Part shown: positions 55,873 to 64,000 of the stretch, piece by piece
Position numbering within the stretch: position 1 is the first letter of the stretch
Layout of the letters: the number at the start of each line of letters is the position of its first letter
Assembly: GCF_028421645.1 (NCBI RefSeq)
Contig: NZ_CP116887.1
Location: 2,172,001 to 2,236,000, forward strand
Origin: Aneurinibacillus sp. Ricciae_BoGa-3
Lineage (GTDB): Bacteria; Bacillota; Bacilli; Aneurinibacillales; Aneurinibacillaceae
DNA: 64,000 nt
Direction of reading: 5' to 3'
Program-made: the position numbers and the translations under genes
The notes under the pieces: model-generated
Database searches by the model: none
What the model was told of the DNA's origin: nothing
Seen by the model: only the letters and a program-made list of their open reading frames with translations

Positions 55873-57057
55873 ATGGAGAAAATAAAAGTAGGAATGATCG
55901 GAACGGGCTTTATTGGGCCTACTCATATTGAAGCTGTAAGAAGGCTTGGTTTTGTGGAAGTGGTTGCTCTAGCAGCGCACGGCCAGAAATCTGCCGACAG
56001 GAAAGCGGCCGAACTTCACATTCCTAAAGCCTACGGCGACTACCGGGATATGCTGCGCGACAGTGACATTGACGTCGTCCATAACTGTGCGCCGAATCAC
56101 CTTCACTTTACAATGAATAAGGAAATTATTTTAGCCGGCAAGCATGTATTATCAGAGAAGCCGCTGGCGATGTCGAGCGAAGAATCCGCCGAATTGTTAG
56201 CGCTCGCAAAAAAACATGGCGTCGTTCATGGTGTGAATTTTAACTACAGGCAGTATCCGATCGTAAACCAGCTCGCTGCCATGATAAAGCGTGAGGAATT
56301 AGGAAAAGTAAATCTGGTACATGGCAGTTACCTGCAGGATTGGCTGCTGTATGATACCGACTTCAATTGGCGCCTGGATCCCAAAGCAGGCGGGAAAACG
56401 CGAGCGATAGCGGACATCGGTTCCCATTGGTGCGACACGGTCCAATATGTAACCGGCAACAAAATTGTAGAAGTGTTCGCTGACCTCGCCACTGTGATCC
56501 CAGTGCGCAAGAAGCCGAAGCAAAATGGCTCGACTTTTGGAAGCCAGGAAGCAGCTGAAGGCAGCTACGAAGAAGTCAAGATCAACACTGAAGATTATGC
56601 ATCCGTGCTACTGCGATTTGAGGATGGAACGCGCGGCGTATTTACCGTATCACAGGTAAGTGCGGGGCGAAAAAACCGGCTTAGTTTTGAAATCGATTGC
56701 AGCAAGAGTTCAGCCTTTTGGAATCAGGAAGAGCCCGAGAAGCTATGGATTGGGCATCGGGACAAATCGAACGAACTGCTGTTAGCAGACCCGGCCTTGT
56801 TTGCGCCGGAGGCCCGATCATCCATCCATCATCCAGGCGGCCACAACGAAGGCTGGCCGGACGGTATGAAAAATATGATGCTGAATTTTTATTCGTTTAT
56901 CCGGGAAGGCAAAGACCCACTCAAGGATACACCCCACTTTGCTACGTTCGAAGATGGGCATCGCTCCATGTGCATCATCGATGCCATTCTGGAAAGCCAT
57001 CAAACAGGAAAATGGGCAAAAGTAGGTTCAACGCAGGTGCAGGGGGTAGAAGCATGA
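55873..57057 (+). CDS. Gfo/Idh/MocA-family oxidoreductase
   Basis: The ATG at 55873 follows GAGGGGC, giving 394 residues; an earlier in-frame ATG would place operator 3 inside the gene. The Rossmann motif is IGTGFIG, the catalytic Lys is in LSEKPLAMS, and the substrate motif is ADIGSHWCD. The C-terminal domain is larger than in simple inositol dehydrogenases and resembles enzymes that oxidise sugars or glycosides at a ring hydroxyl. First gene of a five-gene operon. Its stop overlaps the next start by four bases. Confidence 0.88.
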   Translation: MEKIKVGMIGTGFIGPTHIEAVRRLGFVEVVALAAHGQKSADRKAAELHIPKAYGDYRDMLRDSDIDVVHNCAPNHLHFTMNKEIILAGKHVLSEKPLAMSSEESAELLALAKKHGVVHGVNFNYRQYPIVNQLAAMIKREELGKVNLVHGSYLQDWLLYDTDFNWRLDPKAGGKTRAIADIGSHWCDTVQYVTGNKIVEVFADLATVIPVRKKPKQNGSTFGSQEAAEGSYEEVKINTEDYASVLLRFEDGTRGVFTVSQVSAGRKNRLSFEIDCSKSSAFWNQEEPEKLWIGHRDKSNELLLADPALFAPEARSSIHHPGGHNEGWPDGMKNMMLNFYSFIREGKDPLKDTPHFATFEDGHRSMCIIDAILESHQTGKWAKVGSTQVQGVEA

Positions 57058-58025
57058 AACTAGGTGTACTTACCGTATTGTTTCAAGATAAATCATTAGA
57101 TGAGACGCTCGATATCGTCAAGAGTCTGGGACTTGACGCGGTGGAGCTTGGCACCGGAAATTATCCGGGCAATGCCTACTGCAATCCGGATGAACTGCTG
57201 GCGGATGAAACAAAGATTGCCGAACTGCAAAGAAAGTTGGATGAAAAAGGACTTATCATTAGCGCATTAAGCTGCCATGGCAATCCGCTGCACCCGCAAA
57301 AAGAGGTGGCGCAGCAATTTCATGACACGTGGCGGAAAACGGTTCTGCTTGCAGAAAAATTAGGCATCGATTGCATTAATGTATTCTCGGGCTGTCCGGG
57401 CGATTCTGACCAATCGCTCTACCCCAACTGGGTAACATGCGCCTGGCCGCCGGATTACCTGGAAATTCTAAACTGGCAGTGGGAACAGAAGCTCACCCCC
57501 TACTGGAAGGAAGAAGCCGCGTTTGCCAATCAGCACCATGTAAGCAAAATTGCTTTTGAGATGCATCCGGGATTTATGGTGTATAACCCGGAAACGCTTT
57601 TACGCCTGCGTGAAGCGGTGGGAAATTCGATTGGAGCGAATTTTGACCCAAGCCATCTGTTATGGCAGGGCATCGATCCGGTAGAAGCCATCAAACTGTT
57701 AGGTAAGCACGGGGCGATCTTCCATGCGCACGCGAAAGATGTGTATCTAGACCGCACCAATATCCAGCGCAACGGTGTGCTGGACACAAAACCATACGGT
57801 GACATCATGAACCGCTCCTGGACATTCCGCAGCGTTGGCTATGGGATGCAAGAAGCCACCTGGAAGCAAATCGTCAGCATGCTGCGCGTGGTCGGATATG
57901 ACGGTGTGCTAAGCATTGAGCACGAGGATGCGCTCGCGTCTGTCGAAGAAGGTTTCGCTAAGGCGGTCGAAATGCTCAAGCGATCGATCTTGCGGGAATC
58001 GCCTGGTGAGATGTGGTGGGCGTAG
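57054..58025 (+). CDS. Sugar phosphate isomerase/epimerase (TIM barrel)
   Basis: It starts within the stop of the preceding gene (ATGA), so the two are coupled. The product has 323 residues: a xylose-isomerase-like barrel beginning LGVLTVLFQDKSLDETLDIV, with ALSCHGNPLHPQ, FEMHPGF, NFDPSHLLWQG, HAHAKDVYLD and SIEHEDALAS providing the His/Glu/Asp metal site. Paired with a Gfo/Idh/MocA enzyme, such proteins epimerise, dehydrate or cleave the keto-sugar product. The pseudogene at 31555 is a broken relative. Confidence 0.87.
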   Translation: MKLGVLTVLFQDKSLDETLDIVKSLGLDAVELGTGNYPGNAYCNPDELLADETKIAELQRKLDEKGLIISALSCHGNPLHPQKEVAQQFHDTWRKTVLLAEKLGIDCINVFSGCPGDSDQSLYPNWVTCAWPPDYLEILNWQWEQKLTPYWKEEAAFANQHHVSKIAFEMHPGFMVYNPETLLRLREAVGNSIGANFDPSHLLWQGIDPVEAIKLLGKHGAIFHAHAKDVYLDRTNIQRNGVLDTKPYGDIMNRSWTFRSVGYGMQEATWKQIVSMLRVVGYDGVLSIEHEDALASVEEGFAKAVEMLKRSILRESPGEMWWA

Positions 58026-58031
58026 CCCTGA

Positions 58032-58095
58032 CGTGCTAAAGTAAGCGGTTAAAATATTGAACACCGTGCTTAAGTAAGCGGTTAAAATATTCAAC
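58032..58095 (+). repeat. Two tandem 31-base repeats with palindromic cores
   Basis: Copies at 58032-58062 and 58065-58095 share CGTGCT, AAGTAAGCGG and TTAAAATATT and differ at two positions. Each holds the near-palindrome GTTAAAATATT(G/C)AAC. They lie in the gap between the isomerase and the permease gene, where an internal regulatory site or RNA element could act. Confidence 0.75.
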
Positions 58096-58199
58096 GGGGT
58101 AATGGTTACAATGGTTTAGGGAGTCCTGGTAATGTTGCAACTAGGCTTTAGGCATGGTAGGGCACCATGAATTATGAAATAAATCTTGAGGTGATAAAC

Positions 58200-59504
58200 A
58201 TGAACGCGATTACACAAAATGAACGCACGATCGCAGGTCTTCCGATGGGAGTGATCTGGGGTTACGTAGCGACATTAATATTTATGGCAGGTGACGGCCT
58301 CGAACACGCCTGGCTGTCTCCCTATCTTAATCAACAGGGATTTTCTGTTCAACAGACCGCCACTCTTTTTGCGGTATACGGAGCCGTGCTAGCCATTGCT
58401 TCCTACTTCTCTGGCGTACTGACCGAAGGGTGGGGACCAAGAAAGGTTATGATAGCAGGCCTCATAACCTGGCTAATCGGCCAAATTCTTTTTGTTCAGT
58501 TTGGTTTAAAGGCACACAATTATGCCGTTATGCTTCCAACCTATGGGCTGCGTGGGTTAGGATACCCACTGTTCTGTTATTCATTTTTAGTATGGGTTAC
58601 GTATCGAAGCCCGGAACGTATTATGGCTACCGCGGTAGGCTTGTTTTGGGCAGCTTGGAGTGGCGGACTTTACGTTGTCGGCAGTTATTTTCCAGCGTAC
58701 ATGATTCCGAAAATCGGTTATATTGGGTTGTTATGGAGTGCTGTTGCCTGGGTGTTAGTCGGTGGATTAGTGGGTGTTCTCGTTGTCAAGGGTGAAGTAA
58801 GCCAACAAACGGGCAATCCAAAAGAAAAGTTGAAAAGTTTATTAAACGGATTGACTATTTGTGTCGAGGAACCAAAAGTTGCAATCGGTGGAATCGTCCG
58901 TATCATCAACTCAACAGGCGTAGGTTCTCTGCCGATCTTTTTCCCAATTTATTTGGCATCCCAATATGGATTCACGACTGAACAATGGCTGCAAATTTGG
59001 GGTACAATGTGGCTGGCAAACATTTGCTTTAATCTGGTTATTCCGTATATCAGTGATAGATGGTTAGGCTGGCGCAATACCATCAGATGGATCGGCAGCA
59101 CCGGTTGTGGTGTGATGACGTTGGTCATGCTGTATACGCCTCAAGTGTTTGGCCACAGTTTCCTGGCGATGAACATCGTGGGAATCATTTTTGGAATCGT
59201 TCTCTGTGGATTTGTGCCGCTTTCTGCTTTAGTAACATCATTGGCTCCGGAGAAGAAAGGGTCTGCCATGGCAGTGGTAAGTTTTGGCGCCGGCATGTCT
59301 TACTTTATTGCTCCTGCCATTGTTGGGACTTTCATCGGAAGTATTGGTGTTCATGGGGTCATGTGGGTCTTTGCTATCATGTATTTCGTTGGGGCGTTTT
59401 TGATGAAATTTATGAAGCTGCCAGCAGAGGAAGCGCTTGATCAGGGCGACATTTCATCCGAAAACGAACAGCTTAATGTTTCGAAATTGTCTCAAGCAAA
59501 ATAA
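58200..59504 (+). CDS. MFS polyol permease, RbtT/DalT/CsbX family
   Basis: The ATG at 58200 behind GAGGTG gives 434 residues with twelve membrane segments. ATLIFMAGDGLEHAWLSPYL in the first segment, GVLTEGWGPRKVMI and PAIVGTFIGSIGVHGVMWVF are hallmarks of the ribitol/arabitol/CsbX permease group. It should import a polyol or cyclitol using the proton gradient, which sets the likely substrate class of the whole operon. Confidence 0.88.
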   Translation: MNAITQNERTIAGLPMGVIWGYVATLIFMAGDGLEHAWLSPYLNQQGFSVQQTATLFAVYGAVLAIASYFSGVLTEGWGPRKVMIAGLITWLIGQILFVQFGLKAHNYAVMLPTYGLRGLGYPLFCYSFLVWVTYRSPERIMATAVGLFWAAWSGGLYVVGSYFPAYMIPKIGYIGLLWSAVAWVLVGGLVGVLVVKGEVSQQTGNPKEKLKSLLNGLTICVEEPKVAIGGIVRIINSTGVGSLPIFFPIYLASQYGFTTEQWLQIWGTMWLANICFNLVIPYISDRWLGWRNTIRWIGSTGCGVMTLVMLYTPQVFGHSFLAMNIVGIIFGIVLCGFVPLSALVTSLAPEKKGSAMAVVSFGAGMSYFIAPAIVGTFIGSIGVHGVMWVFAIMYFVGAFLMKFMKLPAEEALDQGDISSENEQLNVSKLSQAK

Positions 59505-59540
59505 CACACAATAAATTGAATGACAAATGGGGGCATTAAC

Positions 59541-60347
59541 ATGAAATTAGGTTATCAAACCAATACCTGGGGAGGCGTAGTTGGACATCCAGCAGGCGTA
59601 ACTTCTATAAAAGATGTTTACTATCTTGCAAATGGCTCAACGGAAGAAGCGATTAAGGATATTGCAGCAGCTGGCTATACAGGCTTTGAACTTTTTGATG
59701 GCAATCTGATGCAGTATAAAGATAAGAAAGAAGAATTTATCAAACTAATAAAGGACCATGCCTTAACGTTTATTGGGGTATACACAGGCGGTAATTTTAT
59801 TTTTCCGGACATTTTGGAAGAAGAGTTGTTGAAAATTGAAAGTGTAGCCGCGCTCGCATCCGAATTAGGTGCACGGCATCTCGTAGTAGGCGGTGGAGCC
59901 GTTCGCACGAATGGTATCCTTGAAAGCGACTACGCAGCACTAGGAAATGCTTTAAATAAAGTAGTAAAAATTGCAGAGAAATACAATTTAATTGCAAGTT
60001 ACCATCCTCATATGGGAACGAATGTTCAGGCACCTGAGCAGTTAGATAAATTAATGCCATTGACTACGATTAACCTTTGTCCAGATACCGCACACATTGA
60101 AGCAGGCGGTGGAGATCCGGTTGAAGTTATGAAAAAATATATGGATCGTATCAAGTATGTTCATCTCAAAGATTATGAAAACGGTGAGTTTTTGCCATTA
60201 GGAGAAGGCCATCAGAAATTTGATGAAATGATTAAAGTGTTAGATGAGGCAAACTTCGATGGCTGGATTACAGTCGAGTTAGACAGTTATCCAAACCCAA
60301 AACAAGGCGCTGAAATCAGCCGTAAATACTTAACCCAGTTCGAATAG
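59541..60347 (+). CDS. Sugar phosphate isomerase/epimerase, IolE-like
   Basis: The ATG at 59541 behind GGGGG gives 268 residues. It is an IolE-style TIM barrel: GYQTNTWGGVVGHP start, GFELFDGN, metal-binding SYHPHMGTNVQ, CPDTAHIEAGGGD, YVHLKDYE and VELDSYPNP. The resemblance to inosose dehydratase is in the metal site, not the whole length, so dehydration or epimerisation of a keto-polyol is the likely role. A different branch from the isomerase at 57054. Confidence 0.87.
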   Translation: MKLGYQTNTWGGVVGHPAGVTSIKDVYYLANGSTEEAIKDIAAAGYTGFELFDGNLMQYKDKKEEFIKLIKDHALTFIGVYTGGNFIFPDILEEELLKIESVAALASELGARHLVVGGGAVRTNGILESDYAALGNALNKVVKIAEKYNLIASYHPHMGTNVQAPEQLDKLMPLTTINLCPDTAHIEAGGGDPVEVMKKYMDRIKYVHLKDYENGEFLPLGEGHQKFDEMIKVLDEANFDGWITVELDSYPNPKQGAEISRKYLTQFE

Positions 60348-60462
60348 GCGCAGCAAGCCTAACCGTTTAGTAACAACAACTGGAAACAGACATCTGCGAA
60401 CACAGTTAAGCTAATCCAATTATTAACATATATATTCAACTAATTTTCAGGAGGTTACGAAC

Positions 60463-61647
60463 ATGAAAAAATTAAACGTAGGTATGATTGGCGGAGGATT
60501 TATGGGAAAAGCGCATGCCCTTGCATATGCGGGAATGCCAATGTTCTTCTGGCCAGCACCAGCTATTCCACATCGCCACACCCTCGTAGATGTAAAGGAA
60601 GAATTAGCCAAAGATGCAGCTTTAAAATTAGGGTTTGAAAATTATTCTACGGATTGGAGAGCAGTCGTCAATGATCCAGATATCGATATCATTGATATTG
60701 TAACTCCAAATAACACCCATGCGGAAATTGCGATCGCTGCAGCAAAAGCTGGCAAACATATTATCTCCGAAAAACCATTAGCATTGGGCGCTGCAGAAGC
60801 TAAAACCATGTTAGATGCCGTAAAAGCTGCAGGTGTAAAACATGCGGTGGCCTTCAACTACAGAAGAACGCCAGCTGTTGCTCTGGCCAAAAAATACATT
60901 GAAGAAGGCAGAATCGGAAAAATCCTTAGCTTCCGTGGAACCTATCTCCAGGACTGGTCTGCCGATCCGAATTCACCTCTGTCCTGGCGTTTCCAGAAAA
61001 AAATTGCAGGTTCAGGTGCTTTAGGTGATATCGGAACGCACGTAGTGGATTTTGCCCGCTATCTTGTTGGGGAAATTACAGATGTGAATGCTGTGACAAA
61101 AACATGGATTCATGAAAGACCTGTTCAAACAGGTGGCGTTGACAAGTTAGGCACGGTCAAAAGTGGTGCAGATGTACCTAAAGGTGCCGTTGACGTAGAT
61201 GATGAATTTATCACATTGGTTAAATTTGACAATGGAGCAATTGGAAGCATTGAAGCGACTCGCAATGCATGGGGCCGTAACAACTTCTTGACTTTCGAAA
61301 TCCATGGTGAAAAAGGCTCCTTATACTTTAACTATGAGCGCCGCGATGAACTTCAAGTATGTTTCGCTGATGATCCAAGTGATGCTAAAGGCTTCAGAAC
61401 GGTTTACACAGGACCAGCTACGCCGTACGGAGAAGGATTATGGCCAATTCCAGCATTAGGTATTGGTTATGGAGAAACAAAAATCATCGAAACATATGAC
61501 TTCTTTAAAGCAATCGTAGAAGGCACAGAAGCTTCTCCAAACTTCAATGATGGCTATCGCATCGAAGTTATTGCGGATGGCATCCTTGAATCAGCTGAAA
61601 AAGGTGAATGGGTTAGCCTTGAAAAAACAGCTGCATCTGTAAAATAA
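60463..61647 (+). CDS. Gfo/Idh/MocA-family oxidoreductase (second of the operon)
   Basis: The protein has 394 residues behind CAGGAGG. The Rossmann motif is IGGGFMGKAHA, the catalytic Lys is in ISEKPLALG, and the substrate motif is GDIGTHVVDFARY. The insert GMPMFFWPAPAIPHRHTLVD after the first helix is typical of the branch acting on larger sugars or glycosides. With the first enzyme of the operon it could oxidise one ring carbon and reduce another, an epimerisation by two steps. The last gene; a strong terminator follows. Confidence 0.88.
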   Translation: MKKLNVGMIGGGFMGKAHALAYAGMPMFFWPAPAIPHRHTLVDVKEELAKDAALKLGFENYSTDWRAVVNDPDIDIIDIVTPNNTHAEIAIAAAKAGKHIISEKPLALGAAEAKTMLDAVKAAGVKHAVAFNYRRTPAVALAKKYIEEGRIGKILSFRGTYLQDWSADPNSPLSWRFQKKIAGSGALGDIGTHVVDFARYLVGEITDVNAVTKTWIHERPVQTGGVDKLGTVKSGADVPKGAVDVDDEFITLVKFDNGAIGSIEATRNAWGRNNFLTFEIHGEKGSLYFNYERRDELQVCFADDPSDAKGFRTVYTGPATPYGEGLWPIPALGIGYGETKIIETYDFFKAIVEGTEASPNFNDGYRIEVIADGILESAEKGEWVSLEKTAASVK

Positions 61648-61680
61648 TGCAGTTAGCAAACGAATAGTATTAACAACCTT

Positions 61681-61717
61681 AACAGGCATTGCGATTGGCG
61701 CAATGCCTGTTTTCTCT
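61681..61717 (+). terminator. Terminator of the 55873-61647 operon
   Basis: AACAGGCATTGCG (61681-61693) pairs perfectly with CGCAATGCCTGTT (61699-61711), followed by a T-rich tail. Confidence 0.9.
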
Positions 61718-61769
61718 TTGTAAAGGTCGTGCTTGTGCTGGAGCAACCCTTTTTTTAGCAAGACTATTT

Positions 61770-62456
61770 TTAAAACATCGCAGACAACAATCCGAGTGCA
61801 GCCACTGGCATGATTAAAGCGGAAAGAACCATGCCCAGTGTTCCCATAATACCTTCTTGTTCTCCCCATTGTGCGGCGCGGGCAGCCCCTACCATGGATG
61901 CGGCGGTGCCAAGAGCTAATCCCTTTACCATGGTGTTCTTAATTCCCAGCCCCTGCAAAATCACAGGACCTATAACCATTCCAATTAAGGCAGTCATCAC
62001 GGTGAACACAGCTGTCAGTTCCGGCAAGCCGCCTAATAGTTGTGAAACCGAAACCGCCATGGGTGCTGTAACGGATTTTGGAGTCAGGGAAGCCAGCGTA
62101 GAAAAGCTAAAGTGAAATAAGTGGGACATAACCATTACTAAAAAAATACCTGAACATGTACCTGCTGCCACACCGGACAAAATCGTAAAAACATTTTGCT
62201 TTAAAACGGATGCGTATTTGTACAAAGGAATAACCATAGCGAGTTGTATAGGTCCGAGGAAAAAGGTGATAGGCTGCGTTGCCGTATGGTAGGTCGCATA
62301 ATTCGTATGGGTTAGCCATAGAATACCAATTAGAGCAGCCGGACAAATAAATAGGGGATTTATCCAGCCAGAAGAGGTTTTATTGTAAAGCCTATCGGCT
62401 GCCAAATAGAGGGATACGGTAAGAATAATCCAGATAAACATCGAATAGATACTCAT
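61770..62456 (-). CDS. lrgB: LrgB/CidB-family membrane protein
   Basis: The protein has 228 residues with about six membrane segments. The LrgB signature region is seen in TPKSVTAPMAVSVSQLLGG and in GIKNTMVKGLALGTAASMVGAARAAQ (read in parts). It overlaps the lrgA stop by four bases. LrgAB/CidAB pairs were described as holin/antiholin-like modulators of autolysis; in Bacillus a related pair (PftAB) transports pyruvate, which would fit the metabolic setting. No LytST-type regulator is visible. Confidence 0.9.
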   Translation of the reverse strand: MSIYSMFIWIILTVSLYLAADRLYNKTSSGWINPLFICPAALIGILWLTHTNYATYHTATQPITFFLGPIQLAMVIPLYKYASVLKQNVFTILSGVAAGTCSGIFLVMVMSHLFHFSFSTLASLTPKSVTAPMAVSVSQLLGGLPELTAVFTVMTALIGMVIGPVILQGLGIKNTMVKGLALGTAASMVGAARAAQWGEQEGIMGTLGMVLSALIMPVAALGLLSAMF

Positions 62457-62821
62457 CTTACTTTCCTCCTTTTTCTAAACAATAACGTGATGAGCGCAGT
62501 TGTGATAAGAACGGAAGCGGTGCTCAGGATCACCGTGAAGAGTAAATCCCACCCACCCTGACGAATGACATTCCAGTACTGCATCACACCTGCAATAACA
62601 GGAATGAAAAAGAACAGCATATGGCGGGTAAAGAAATGGCTCGCGTGTTCCAATTGATCGGTTCTTACCAACTTTGTTTTCAGAAGAAGGATCAGCAGCC
62701 CCATTCCAATTAACACAGGCGGGATCGGTATTGGAAGCAGGCCACTTATAATCACGCTTAACTCATACAAAATGGAGAGAAGCGCAATTTCAAATAAAAT
62801 TTTCATAAGGAGGATTCGCAT
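62453..62821 (-). CDS. lrgA: LrgA/CidA-family membrane protein
   Basis: AAGGTGG on the minus strand fits the ATG at 62821, giving 122 residues; an in-frame start at 62845 is less likely. Four membrane segments are visible, with IPIPPVLIGMGLLILLL and the HASHFFTRHMLFFFIPVIAGVM segment typical of the family. The last four bases overlap lrgB. It overlaps the preceding small gene by about 30 bases, so the three are probably co-transcribed. Confidence 0.88.
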   Translation of the reverse strand: MRILLMKILFEIALLSILYELSVIISGLLPIPIPPVLIGMGLLILLLKTKLVRTDQLEHASHFFTRHMLFFFIPVIAGVMQYWNVIRQGGWDLLFTVILSTASVLITTALITLLFRKRRKVR

Positions 62822-63020
62822 TTTGAACCACCTTCTTACCGGCACTTTGGTCCCCTTCCTTACTATTTTCCATTTGTCTAATGGACTGAATTTCTCTATT
62901 GATTTGGCGTAATTGTTTATGAATGTCTGTCATACTGGAATAAGTAGTAGCAGGATTTTTTAATTTTTCAATCAACTCTTCTTTAAGTTGCTGTAAAAAG
63001 ACAATGCGGCCCAGCAGCAT
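62790..63020 (-). CDS. Small predicted coiled-coil protein
   Basis: AAAGGTGG stands before the ATG at 63020, giving 76 residues; a longer frame from 63101 has no better ribosome site. The middle is strongly helical with heptad-like Leu/Ile spacing (IVFLQQLKEELIEKL, then IHKQLRQINREIQSI). The tail is polar. No family was recognised. It overlaps the start of lrgA, hinting at coupled translation. Confidence 0.55.
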   Translation of the reverse strand: MLLGRIVFLQQLKEELIEKLKNPATTYSSMTDIHKQLRQINREIQSIRQMENSKEGDQSAGKKVVQNANPPYENFI

Positions 63021-63149
63021 GGCGTCTTCCACCTTTCTCGTTGGGATGTTTATATGGAAGATTCTACACCCGTCGCTGTACTTTTTACGCATTTTTGTCA
63101 TATTCCCTTACAATATAATTTTAGATTTTCTCAGATAAGTTCCTCGTTG

Positions 63150-63183
63150 AAAAAAAAGAAGCCGTTCCTATTAGGAAACGACT
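63150..63183 (-). terminator. Terminator of the RsbR-like gene
   Basis: On the minus strand CGTTTCCTA and TAGGAACG pair around a short loop, with one bulged base, and are followed by an eight-T run (A run at 63150-63158 on the plus strand). Confidence 0.78.
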
Positions 63184-63184
63184 A

Positions 63185-64000
63185 CTATTGCTGTTTTTTA
63201 ATACTGTCAATTGCTTGTTTAACATTTGCGTATGTTTTGATGGATGAGAAATCAATGCCGCCATTCACGACGGTTTGTGCTAATTCAGGGCGAATACCTG
63301 TAGCAATTGCATGGATTCCCAACATACGGAGGACTTCATGAATTTTAAAGATATGGTTGGCTACTGCTGTATCAATAATCAGGATGCCGGAAAAATCGAT
63401 AATCAGCCAATCCACTGCAGACCGGGTGATCTTAGGGACTACCTGTTCCAAAAGGTATCTTGCTCTGCGAGAGTCTATGGAACCTATGAGTGGCAGTACC
63501 GCAATTCCGTCATGAAAAGGGACGACAGGTGCCGATAAGTCATTTATCTCATCCTGGGCCTCTTTAATTATGGTGTCTTTAAGGCGTTCAAATGTTTGAA
63601 TGGTTTCGTTGATGCTGATGTCGAACATATAGTTAAGCCGTGTATTTACAAATACAACATCTTCTAAGGACAGATTCAACTCTACACTTGTGTTTGTAAT
63701 ATGTTCAGTAAACACCATTCGAACAGTTGGATATAACGCAACAGCATCCGAAATTTTTCCTACTAAAGCAACCTCACGTTCTGTATTTGTTTTAATCCAT
63801 TGGCTATGCCCCTTAGGCATTTCGCCTTCCGGAAGAGATAGCGATAGACTTAAAAACCGTAGAAATTCCACGTAGGCAAGAATTCCCTGCTCTTTTTCTT
63901 GTTGTGAGATTTCAAATTTCATTCTTTGAAGGAGATCTTCTGCAATAGCAACAGCTAATCGTTTTGCATTTATATGAAGATATTCCGCAACTTGTGAAAT
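63185..64000 (-). CDS. RsbR-family protein, partial (continues past window end)
   Basis: An internal ATG at 63922 is in frame, but the frame stays open to base 64000 and reads VAEYLHINAKRLAVAIAEDL, the expected RsbR helix, so the start lies outside. The C-terminal STAS domain has VVPFHDGIAVLPLIGSID, WLIIDFSGILIIDTAVANHI and TGIRPELAQTVVNGGID. Ser and Thr are found at the two regulatory phosphorylation positions. It is related to, but distinct from, the RsbR-like protein at 39334. Confidence 0.85.
   Translation of the reverse strand: MSQVAEYLHINAKRLAVAIAEDLLQRMKFEISQQEKEQGILAYVEFLRFLSLSLSLPEGEMPKGHSQWIKTNTEREVALVGKISDAVALYPTVRMVFTEHITNTSVELNLSLEDVVFVNTRLNYMFDISINETIQTFERLKDTIIKEAQDEINDLSAPVVPFHDGIAVLPLIGSIDSRRARYLLEQVVPKITRSAVDWLIIDFSGILIIDTAVANHIFKIHEVLRMLGIHAIATGIRPELAQTVVNGGIDFSSIKTYANVKQAIDSIKKQQ

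Noticed and set aside
56697-57053. N-terminal extension of the isomerase gene at 57054
   Set aside because: It lies wholly inside the preceding Gfo/Idh/MocA gene in another frame; the ATGA overlap start with family-typical first residues is clear.
58032-58095. CRISPR-like repeats
   Set aside because: Only two copies with a 2-base gap, no spacers and no cas genes.

Overview
The window looks like a chromosomal piece of an endospore-forming Bacillales bacterium, probably Bacillaceae. The grounds are strong AGGAGG-type ribosome binding sites, a B. subtilis-like iol gene order with a very B. subtilis-like iolI, a CotF-family spore-coat gene, a glcU-gdh remnant, a cvfC/ypgR-type gene, RsbR-type stressosome proteins and a YfmS-like soluble chemoreceptor. 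No tRNA, rRNA or CRISPR array was seen.

Layout. (1) 1-2030: the tail of an MFS transporter, then a decayed IS110-family element. (2) 2030-15998: a FadR-type (FCD) GntR repressor, a TRAP transporter (DctP plus fused DctQM) and an eight-gene catabolic operon (Fe-alcohol dehydrogenase, aldehyde dehydrogenase, acyl-CoA dehydrogenase, RraA-like aldolase, CoA-transferase, fumarate-reductase-like flavoprotein, enoyl-CoA hydratase, 2-hydroxyacid dehydrogenase). One operator motif recurs at all three promoters, so this reads as a single regulon for an unidentified carboxylate. (3) 16094-34239: inositol catabolism in two transcription units that share an almost identical promoter-operator module: iolG-like plus a sugar ABC transporter, then iolB-C-D-E-T-G-H-I-J. 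A broken isomerase gene, an MFS exporter and a LacI regulator follow; iolA and iolR are not in the window. (4) 34368-39148: a scrapyard with a frameshifted lysE, a MetE-like gene with a fragment of a second copy, a chemoreceptor, an IS200/IS605-type element whose tnpB is gutted, and an acetate kinase gene damaged in three ways. (5) 39334-49250: an RsbR paralogue, an AEC transporter, and a hydroxyacid cluster (MFS, Fe-ADH, NIPSNAP protein, FCD regulator, second MFS, glycolate-oxidase-like GlcD/GlcF). (6) 49302-54460: cvfC with an apparent non-AUG start, a 37-residue membrane protein, broken glcU and gdh, a small XRE regulator, an unusual SDR and a coat protein. (7) 54548-61717: a LacI regulator with three matching operators ahead of a five-gene polyol/cyclitol-like operon (two Gfo/Idh/MocA dehydrogenases, two TIM-barrel isomerases, a CsbX-type permease). 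(8) 61770-64000: lrgAB, a small coiled-coil protein and the end of another RsbR-like gene, all on the minus strand.

The general theme is uptake and oxidation of sugar alcohols and hydroxy/carboxylic acids under local GntR/LacI control. A second theme is gene decay: at least seven broken genes, several by internal deletion and three with indels at or next to homopolymer runs. The best candidates for undescribed biology are the TRAP-linked operon at 6092-15881 and the LacI-controlled operon at 55873-61647.
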